A stretch of 64,000 nucleotides of DNA, from contig NC_044557.1 of the NCBI RefSeq assembly GCF_007565055.1, positions 142,170,493-142,234,492 of the forward strand, read 5' to 3'. Positions 55,925 to 64,000 of this stretch are shown here, piece after piece. Every line of letters begins with the position of its first letter. Within the stretch, counting starts at the first letter, position 1. A program made the translations under genes and the position numbers. This DNA comes from Rhinopithecus roxellana. Taxonomy: Eukaryota; Chordata; Mammalia; Primates; Cercopithecidae. Under the pieces are notes generated by a model that saw only the letters and a list, made by a program, of their open reading frames with translations, was not told the origin of the DNA and did not search any database.

Positions 55925-56073
55925 CTTTTTTTTTTTTTTTTTTTTTCCTTTTTGTGGAGAACTGGGTCTCGCTGTATTACCCAGGCAGGTCTCGAACTCC
56001 TGGGCTCAAGCTATCCTCCCGCCTCTGCCTCCCTGAAAGGTGGGATTACAGGCGTGAGCCACCGCGCCCGGCA
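55925..56073 (-). mobile_element. Short Alu with internal deletion or monomer
   Basis: Only 149 bp between perfect 15-bp duplications TATGATGTTAAATGT (55910-55924 and 56074-56088). It ends GAGCCACCGCGCCCGGC. The central part jumps from 'cccaggc' to 'aggtctcgaactcctggg', so it is a monomeric (FLAM-like) or deleted Alu. Confidence 0.85.
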
Positions 56074-56088
56074 TATGATGTTAAATGT

Positions 56089-57700
56089 AAGTTTCCCACT
56101 GCTTCCAAATGCCATCTTATGGAGAAAGAAGAAAAGGGAAAGAGAAGAATAGCCCAAATAAGGAGTTAATACTTCAAATGGATAGCTTGAGTCAATTTGT
56201 TGTGAAGCTGGCTAAATATTGACACAAATGATACAAACTTTAAGGCAAGGATGAATACAATAACTTGAAGGAGAAAAATCAGTGCCACTGGAAATAATAG
56301 CTGCAGAAAAAAACTGAGTTCAGAAATAGGCAACTTTTTAGAAAGGCATTTCTCTGTGTCTCAGTTGAAGTGTATACATTTTACCCTCAGAATTCTGGGC
56401 TCTGGTCTTCGCTTTGGGTCCTTCTCCCATAGAGACCTTATTATGGCACAAGACACATAAAACTAGCCACTTAAAGTGCACAACTTGTTTTGCTATAGAT
56501 CAAGGGGCCATGGAATTAAAAACTAGAACTATAAGGCTCCAAGTCCCCTGAGGGATCGATGAGTTTACCTTTACCGTCCTACACAGAAGGCTGAGACTCA
56601 AAGAGGCAACACCACTTGGCCCAGATCCCACAGATAGATATTGACAAAACTTGACATAAAACTTACCATCTCTAATAGCGGAAAAACTTGTAAATGGTTG
56701 TACCGTGTGGTTGCTTCTATAGTAAAAATGAATACAAAGACTCTGGGAGTAAGAAAAGAAAGTGACTTCGTTATGAGAGTCATAGAAACAACATACAAAC
56801 TAGATCTTAAGTGAGAAGACTTGTAAGACTTGTAAAAGAGGAAATGGAGAAAAGGTAATTTTAGCAGAAGAAAGATGCACAAAGGTGTGTGATGGACATA
56901 TGAGCATGACATATGGACATATAAGGAGTGAGAGAATTTGAGGTAGGAAAGGGATCTAATGACAGCTAATCTCATGTTTCCTTCTCCATTCCAGGCTCTT
57001 CTATAGACCTTTATTTCTTCCTACACTGTCCAGGAACATGGATCTCTTATGTCCCTTGTCCAATGTACTTGTTTCCAGACTGGATTCTCATCTACTCAGG
57101 CTGTCTGTGAATAGGGATATCTGTATCGCTTCTTGTAGCACACATTTCAGCTTTGTGAGAATACCAGATCCAGTGTAGAAGTTGCAGCATCCTAAAAGAG
57201 CCACAGAACCAAGAATGGCCACATTGAAATAGGTAGGAAGAGCATTTCACTTTGCCCACATTTCTCCTTCCTTCAAGTTGGCACAACTCACCACTGAGAT
57301 AGATCCACTTGGTCCACAATTTCTTCCAAGAAGAAAGGAGAACAAGGAGTGCATCCAGCATCCCCACCTTGTAGGGCACTGGCCCAAGAGAACTGCTCCT
57401 GTCTTGACTCATTCAGAGGACTGAAAGATCCAGCATAGTTGGAATACCTATGCATATCTAATAACAGATTTGGGATAGGTAGCGCTTAGCATTTGGTATG
57501 GCCTCCAACAGCCAGTGAGGGCTCCAGCCACCACATGGCCTCCAGCAGCCCCCATACACCTAAGAGCAGCCTTCATGGCTCCAGCACACAACTCCCAGTC
57601 CTTGATGGGTCTCCCTGCAACTGATGAGACTTTCAGAAGCCTGCAAGTCCAGACATTCATATAGCGTTTGATATCCAGCATGGGTTGCAGTTGCCAGCAC
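56089..57700. other. Unassigned region
   Basis: No firm repeat family or gene. The minus-strand frame at 56598-56975 (125 codons, Ser/Leu/Phe/Tyr-rich) shows no domain and looks like chance. The end of the segment merges into L1-like 5'UTR sequence. Confidence 0.4.
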
Positions 57701-58908
57701 TTATTGCACTAATGCATTTGTTGGTGGTAATCACAGCTACCAGGGCAGATTGCAGCTGCCAGTGCAGTCCCTAGCAGGCTGGCACAACCCCCAGCACCAA
57801 GCATGGCCCCTAGCAGTGGCAAGGATGTCAGTGGATGTCACAGTTCTTAGCAGATGGTATTCATTTCTGTAGATGGCACAGATCCACAGACAACACATAT
57901 CTCAGCAACTAGCTTGTTTCTGCAGGACTGGGAGAAGTCACACAATCCTGAGACCACTTCTGCAGGAGGGATAGAGAGAAGTAGAGCTTGCACCCAACAT
58001 CCTGGCATCTCAATGCACTGCCCTAGGAAAAAGGAGAGGATGACTTTCAGTGCTTGGCATGGCTTAGTGCAATTGGGGAAATGCGCACAATCCTGAATTT
58101 TCTCTTCAGGAGAGAGGAAGGGAAATTGAGCTTGTACCTAATGCTCCAGCATATCGATGCACTGTACTAGAGAAAAGGATAAGGCAGCATTTAGCATCCA
58201 GCACAACTCTGCAGGAATGAAAGAAGAAGCACAATCCTGAGACATCTCCCCAAGGCAAAAGAGATAGTAGGAGGATGTGCACATTTATAAAATAGTTTCA
58301 AGAGATTCACAAAATCTCTAGCCAGGCTGATTGTTAAAGGTTTTCAGCTGCTAAATCCAATCTGTAAAGACTAGAAAAAGTGGCTGCTTATTTAAATGCA
58401 CAGACACCATTGCAAAGCTACAAGAAACATGAAGATTCAGAAAAACTATGACACACGCAAAGGAACAAAATAAATCATCTGTAACCAATCTTAAAGACAT
58501 AAAGATCTATAAATAGCATGACAAACAATTTAAAATAATCATCTTAAGAAGTTCGACGAGCTACAAAAGGACAAGATAAACAGCTAAACAGAATCAGAGA
58601 AAAATGATACGTGAACAATATGAGAAAATGAACAAAGAGATAAAAAGTGTAAATAATAACCAAACAGAAACTCTGGAGTTGAAGAATATAATAACTAAAC
58701 TGAAAATTCAATAAAGAGCTTCAACAACAGAATTCATCAAGTGTAAGAAAAAAATCAATTAACTTGAAGATGGGTCATTTGAAATGATCTAATCAGAAGA
58801 AAAAAAAATAAAAAAACAGTGATGAAAGACTAAGAGACTTAAGAAACACTGTCAAGCAAACCAGTATACATACTATGGGAGCCTAAGAAGGAGAAAAAGA
58901 GAGAGACA

Positions 58909-59222
58909 GGCAGCCAGGTGCGGTGGCTCACACCTGTAATCCCAGCACTTTGGGAGACTGAGGTGGGTGGATCACAAGGTCAAGAGATTGAGACCATCCT
59001 GGCCAACATGGTGAAACCCCGTCTCTACTAAAAATACTAAAATTAGCTGTGTGTAGTGGCATGTGCCTGTAGTCCCAGCTACTCGGGAGGCTGAGGCAGG
59101 AGAATCACTTGAACCCGGGAGGCAGAGGTTGCAGTGAGCCAAGATTGTGGCACTGTACTCCAGCCTGGCGACTGAGACTCCATCCCCCCCCCAAAAAAAG
59201 AGAGAAAGAGAGAGAAAGAGAG
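58909..59222 (+). mobile_element. Alu (S-like), sense, with GA-rich tail
   Basis: CAGCCAGGTGCGGTGGCTCA head; the tail becomes (GA)n/(GAAA)n (59195-59222). AAAAAGAGAGAGA on the left is similar to the tail end, so the duplication cannot be separated from the tail. Confidence 0.88.
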
Positions 59223-59394
59223 GTACAAAACTTATTTTAGAAAATACTAACAAGAAAATCCCAAACTTTGGGATGGAAATGGATATCCAGATTCATGAAA
59301 CTCAAAAGACACCAAATAGAACCCAAACAGACACCAAATAGAACCCAAAGAAGTCTGCCTCAAGGCATGTTATAATTGAATTATCACAAAAATA

Positions 59395-59640
59395 CAGTTA
59401 GATAGAAGAAATATGTTCTAGAGTTTGATAGCACAGTAGGGTGACTAGAGTTAAGAATTTATTGTATATTTCAAAACAGCTAGGAGAGAAGATTTGGAAT
59501 GTTTCAAACACAAAGAAATGATAAATATTTGAAGTGATTACCCTTATGTGATCATTAAACATTGTATACATGTATCAGAATATCAGATGCACCCTTAAAT
59601 ATAATTATTAGGCATCAATAAAATTAATTAATTAATCTTT
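59395..59640 (+). mobile_element. L1 3'UTR end inside L1M
   Basis: GTTTGATAGCACAGTAGGGT, then 'atttattgtatatttcaaaacagctaggagag' and 'gtgatcattaaacattgtatacatgtatc': an L1 3'UTR, 5'-truncated. A second copy of a related 3'UTR is at 62860-63110. Confidence 0.75.
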
Positions 59641-59723
59641 AAAAGTCAAAGAGAAAATTTTGAAAGCAGTAAGAGAAAGCACACTTTATATGAAATGACC
59701 CATCACATAAAAAGGACCTCTAG

Positions 59724-59801
59724 TTGCAGTGAGCTGAGATCATGCCACTGCACTCCAGCCCTGAGCGACAGAGCAAGACTCCATCTCAAAAAAAAAAAAA
59801 T
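59724..59801 (+). mobile_element. 5'-truncated Alu (78 bp)
   Basis: Only the 3' end of Alu (AGTTGCAGTGAGCTGAGATC to the A tail). AAAAAGGACCTCT and AAAAAGGGGCCCTT around it may be a mutated duplication. Confidence 0.85.
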
Positions 59802-59980
59802 TTAAAAAGGGGCCCTTAATAAGACTATCAGTGGATATCTTAGCAGAAACCTTGCAGGCCAGAAGTGAGAAGGTTGATATATTCAGAGGGCTAAGAGGGG
59901 AAAAAAATGGCAACAAAGAATTCTATACCCAGCAAACTGTCTTTTCAAAATGAAGGAGAAAATAAAGATGTTCCTAGATA

Positions 59981-60284
59981 ATGCTGGGCATGGTGCCTCA
60001 TGCTTGTAATCCCAGTGCTTTGGGAGGCTGAGGCTGGTGGATCACTTGAGCTCAAGAGTTCGAGTCCAGCCTCAGCAACACGGTGCAAACTCATCCCTTC
60101 AAAAAATACAAAAATAAACCAGGCATTGTGGTGTACACCTGTAGTCTCAGTTACTCAGGAGGCCAAAGTGGACAGCTTGAGCCAAGTAGGTTAAGGCTGC
60201 AGTGAGCTGAGATTATGTCACTGCACTCTGACCTGGGTGACAGAGGAAAACTTGTCTCAAAATAAAATTAAAATTAAATAAAAT
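59981..60284 (+). mobile_element. Old Alu (J-like), sense
   Basis: AAGATGTTCCTAGATA (59965-59980) and AAGATGTTCCCAGATA (60285-60300) form a 15-of-16 duplication. The body is strongly diverged. Confidence 0.88.
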
Positions 60285-60533
60285 AAGATGTTCCCAGATA
60301 AATAAAACCTGAGGGAATTCATCACCATCACATCTGCCTCAAAAGAAATGCTAAGGATAGATTTTCACTGTTGAAATAAAAGTATACTAAATGACAACAT
60401 AAAAGTATGTAACAGTTGAAACAAAAGGATGCTAAATGATAACAAAAAAGTATATGAAAGTATAAACTCACTTGATAAATGTAAATGTAAAGACAAAAAT
60501 CTGACACTGTATTACTGTACTATTAAGATCATT

Positions 60534-60817
60534 CTTTTTTTGAGACAGGGTCTCACTCCATCACCCAGGCTGCACTGCAGTGGTGTGACCGACAGTACAT
60601 TACCACCTTGACCTCCTGGGTTTGGGTGATCCTCCCACTTCAGCCTCCCAAGTAGCTGAGACTACAGGTGTGTGCCACTGTGCCTAGATAATTTTTGCCT
60701 AGAGACAAAATTTTGCCATGTTGTCCAGGCTGGTCTCAAACTCCTGAGCTCAAGTGACCCACTGGCCTCAGCCTCCCCAAGTGCTGGGATTACAGATGTG
60801 AGCCATAGCACCTGGCC
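60534..60817 (-). mobile_element. Old Alu (J-like), antisense
   Basis: Short T tract, CTCAGCCTCCCAAGTAGCTG-type core, end AGCACCTGGCC. AGATCATTCTT (60526) and AAATCATTCTT (60819) flank it. Confidence 0.87.
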
Positions 60818-60829
60818 AAAATCATTCTT

Positions 60830-61760
60830 AATTTTAGTGTGAACTATGGAAAATAGTATGAAGCTTCCTAAAAAATATATACAATTACTATATGACCCAG
60901 CAGTCCTACTCCAGGGTATATATCCCCCCAAAATGAAATCAGGATCTCAAACAGATGTATGCACTCCTATGTTTATTGCAGCATTATACACAATAGCCAT
61001 TGTGATAGTTAATACTGAGTGTCAACTTGATTGGATTGAAGGATGCAAAGTATTAATCCTGGGTATGTCTGTGAGAGTGCTGCCAAAGGAGATTAACATT
61101 TGAGTCAGTGGCCTGGGAAAGGCAGACCCACCCTTAATCTGCGTGGGAACCATCTAATCAGCTGCCAGCACATAAAGCAGGCAGAAAAACATGAAAAGGC
61201 TAGACTGGCTTAGCCTCCCAGCCTACATCTTTCTCCTGTGCTGGATGCTTCCTGCCCTCAAACATTGAATTCCAAATTCATTAGCTTTGGGACCTGGACT
61301 GGCTTCCTTGTTCCTTAGCTTGCAGACAGTCTATTGTGGGACCTTGTGACCATGTGAGTTCATACTACTTAATAAACCCCTCTTTATTTATATAATATAT
61401 AATTTATATATTTATATAAAATATTTATATATTTACATATATATGTATACACACATATATATATCCTATTACTTCGGTCCCTCTAGAGAACCTTAATACA
61501 GCCATAATATGGAAGCAACCTAAATATCCATCAACAGATGAATGGATAAGAGACTGTAGTATATACATACAATGGAGTCGTTTTTAGCCGTGAAATAAGG
61601 ATAGTCCATTATTTGCAAAAACATGGATAGACATAAGTGAAATAAGTCAGTTACAGAAGGACAACACTGTACTTATGTGAGTACAGTTTTACTTATATGA
61701 GGTGTCTGAAATAATCAAACTTGCAGAAGCAGAAAATAAATTGTACCAGGACAACCAGAT
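60830..61760 (+). mobile_element. L1 ORF2 C-terminus/3'UTR, split by an LTR
   Basis: 'ctatatgacccagcagtcctactcc' at 60886, 'tatgtttattgcagcattatacacaatagcc' to 61000, then resumed 'catggaagcaacctaaatatccatcaacagatgaatgg' type sequence at 61506. The MLT2A LTR lies between. Confidence 0.82.
61001..61500 (+). mobile_element. MLT2A-type solo LTR (ERVL), perfect 5-bp TSD
   Basis: TGTGATAGTTAATACTGAGT to CTAGAGAACCTTAATACA, with the typical TA-rich stretch before the end (61393-61465). GCCAT at 60996-61000 and 61501-61505 is a perfect 5-bp duplication. An internal part of the LTR is deleted. Confidence 0.9.
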
Positions 61761-63125
61761 ATCTACATGCAGAAGAATAAAACTAGACCTACATCTCTCA
61801 CCATATATAAAAATTAACTCAAAATTGAGTAAAGACTTAAATGTAACTCCTCAAGCTGTAAAACTACAAGGCAAAAACACAGGAAAAAGCATCAGGACAT
61901 TGATCTAGCTAAAGATTTTATAACTAAGACTTCAAAAGCACAGTCAATAAAATAAAAAAGGACAGTGTCCAACTAAAAAGCTTCTCCACAGCAAAGGAAA
62001 CAATCAGCAGAGTGAAGAGACTGTCTGTAGAATGGGAGAAAATATTTGCAAACTATTCATGTAACCAGGGGCAAATATGCAAAATATATGAGGAACTCAA
62101 ACAACTTGATAGCAACAGCCAAATAATTTGCTTAAAAAGCAGGCAAAAGATCTGAATAGACATTTCTCAAAAAATACAAATAAAAGACACACAAACAGCC
62201 AAAAAAATGTGAAAAAAAAATGTTCAACATCACAAGTCATCAGGGAAATGCAAATCAAAACCACGAGATATCGTCTCACTCCAGTTAAAATATCTATTCT
62301 AAGAAAGACAAAAAACAATAGATGCTGGTGTGGATGTGGATAAGGTGGAACACTTGTATACTTAATGGGAATGTAAAGTAGCACAGACTTATGCAACACA
62401 GACAGGAGGTGTCTCAAAAATCTAAAAGTAGAACAACCATAAGATCCAGCAATCCCACCACTGGAAATTTATTCAAAGGAAAGAAAATCAGAATAGCAGA
62501 GGACTATCTTCACCCTTCCCCCACCCCAGCTCCATGTTTACTGAAGCACTATTCACAATAGCTAAGATAAGGAATCAACTTAAATATCCAACAACAGATG
62601 GATTAAAAAATATGGTATATACTCTATACCTAATGGAATACTATTCAACTATAAAAGGAATGAAATCCTGTCATTCACAGCAACATGGATGAGCCTGGAG
62701 GATGCTAAGTGAAGTAAGTCAGGCACAGAAAGATAAATACCACATTATCTCACATGTGAGAGCTAAAAATTTAAAGTCATGAAAGTACAGAGTAAAACTG
62801 TGGTTATTAGAGACCAGGAAATGTTGGGGGGAGGGAAGGATGGGGAGAGGTTTGTTAAGAGATACAAAATTATATCTAGAGAGGAGGAAGGAGTCATGTT
62901 GCTATGTAGTATTATAGGGTAAATATGGTTAACTATAATTAATTATACATTATAGAAAAGCTAGAAGAGAGGATTCTGAATGTTCAAAACACAAAGAGAT
63001 GATACATGTTTGAGGTGATGGATATGCTAATTTTCCTGATTTGATCATTACACATTGCATACGCATGTCCAAATAACACTCTGTATCTCATAAATATGTA
63101 CATTATTACACGCCAACTAAAAATA
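61740..63125 (+). mobile_element. L1 ORF2 C-terminus and 3'UTR
   Basis: 'ctaaaaagcttctccacagcaaaggaaac' (61974), 'gggaaatgcaaatcaaaaccacgagatatcg' (62243), then a 3'UTR with 'ggttattagagaccaggaaatgtt' and a short A-rich end at about 63125. The ORF is closed by stops and frameshifts. Confidence 0.82.
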
Positions 63126-63770
63126 AAAGGATAAAAATCTCAGGCTCTGATGGTGAGCACTAATGAATTCTACTAAATATGTAAAGAAGAACTAATACCA
63201 GTCCTTCTCAAGTTCTTCCAAATATTGAATACAAGGAAATACTTTCACACTCATTTTATGAGGTCTGCATTACCCTGATATAAAAGTCAGACAAGGAAAT
63301 AAAATTACAGGCAGATGACCCTGATGAACACACATGCAAAATTCCACAATGAAATAGTAGGAACCTCAAATCAATAGCACATTCAAAGGATCATTCGCTA
63401 CTATCAAATGTGATTTGTTTCTAGGATATAGGATGGTTCAATGTAGGCAAATCAATAAATGTGATATACCACATTAACATAACAGAGGAAAAACATATCA
63501 TCATCTAAATTGATGCAAAAATAGCATTTGACAAAAATCAACATCCCTTCATGTTAAAAACTCTCAAATTAGGTATAAAAGAACTGTACCTTCAACACAA
63601 TAAAGGTCACCTATGACAAGCTCACAGTTAACATCATACTCAGCAATGAAAAAGTGAAAACTTTTCTTTAAGATCAAGAATAAGGCAAGGATATCAACTC
63701 CTGCCACTTCTATGCAACATAGTACTAGAAGTTCTAGTCAGAGACATTGGGGAAGAGAAAGAAACAAAAT
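63126..63770 (+). mobile_element. L1 reverse-transcriptase region fragment
   Basis: ORF2 RT core as broken DNA: 'taccctgatataaaagtcagacaagg' (63273), 'gatataggatggttcaatgtaggcaaatcaat' (63423), 'aacatcatactcagcaatgaaaaagtgaaaac' (63631). It ends before the catalytic YxDD region and shows no frame. Confidence 0.8.
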
Positions 63771-64000
63771 GGGAGCCAATTATACTCCTGGAAGACACAA
63801 TTCAGAACACCAAAACCCCAAATGCTGAAATTGTGAAAGATCAAACTTTCTAAAGCCTAAAATCCCATAAATCACAGTCCTGAAGGATCAAAATCCCAAA
63901 AATTCTGGAAAAAATAACACATTATTTAAGAGGTACTTATTTAATTTTTAATAGGGGTTTTAAGAAATATATATAACAAGACACAACATTTTCTAGGCTA
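63771..64000. other. Unassigned window end
   Basis: After the L1 RT fragment the sequence is AT-rich with CAAAACCCCAAAT / AAAATCCCATAAAT / AAAATCCCAAAAAT-type near-repeats (63811-63900). No family is recognised. Confidence 0.4.

Larger units (their letters stand above)
57701..60530 (+). mobile_element. Old L1M 5'UTR, ORF1 and inter-ORF region
   Basis: A GC-richer CAGC/CCAGCA-rich 5'UTR (57700-58260) is followed by ORF1-like sequence ('aataaccaaacagaaactctggagttgaagaatataataactaaactgaa', 58655). After Alus and an L1 tail comes the inter-ORF part ('aacaaagaattctatacccagcaaactgtc', 59913; 'gaattcatcaccatcacatctgcct', 60317). Broken throughout. Confidence 0.7.

Overview
The window is repeat-dense primate DNA with no protein-coding gene, tRNA or rRNA that I can support. 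Several Alu copies carry the AluY variant typical of Old World monkeys: the 3' half reads GAGCTGAGATCCGGCCAC on the element strand, and the head reads GGCTTGAGCCACCGCGCCCG on the opposite strand. The source is therefore probably a macaque, baboon or close relative. All long reading frames are either fossil transposon or retrovirus frames or chance frames through Alu and L1 sequence.

Layout. 0-7 kb: a MaLR LTR split by a short L1 tail, two long L2 copies, and a HERV-9/LTR12-like LTR. 7-18 kb: mostly antisense L1 debris, pierced by a nearly complete MST-type MaLR provirus (8748-11173), a MaLR solo LTR with perfect 5-bp duplications (8281-8640), and several Alus. 18.2-30.8 kb: the most unusual part, about 40 diverged head-to-tail monomers of roughly 110-117 bp. 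I do not recognise this satellite-like repeat. It was later split by about a dozen Alus, a complete MLT1 provirus, other MaLR LTRs, an L1 carrying a 3' transduction, and a Tigger-like DNA transposon. 31.7-40.8 kb: one old L1M in sense orientation, split by an Alu, by a HERV-H-like retroviral copy (34761-38546) and by a younger L1 3' end.

The HERV-H-like copy has the structure R-U5-gag-pro/pol-env(TM)-U3-R, followed by an A/AAT tail and a 14-bp target duplication. That is the layout of an RNA copied by L1 machinery, not of an integrated provirus. Its genes are broken: the protease catalytic motif is lost, and most of pol and the env surface region are deleted.

41-57 kb: MIR, MaLR, Tigger1-like, two same-family ERV1 solo LTRs, Alus and several stretches with nothing recognisable. 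57.7-64 kb: nested L1 fragments with a MLT2A solo LTR bearing perfect 5-bp duplications. No genes act together here. What can be read is an order of insertions: satellite array first, then MLT1, Tigger and MaLR, then the HERV-H-like copy and old Alus, then monkey-lineage AluYs. Family names come from memory of consensus sequences and were not checked by database search. Borders of old elements are approximate.
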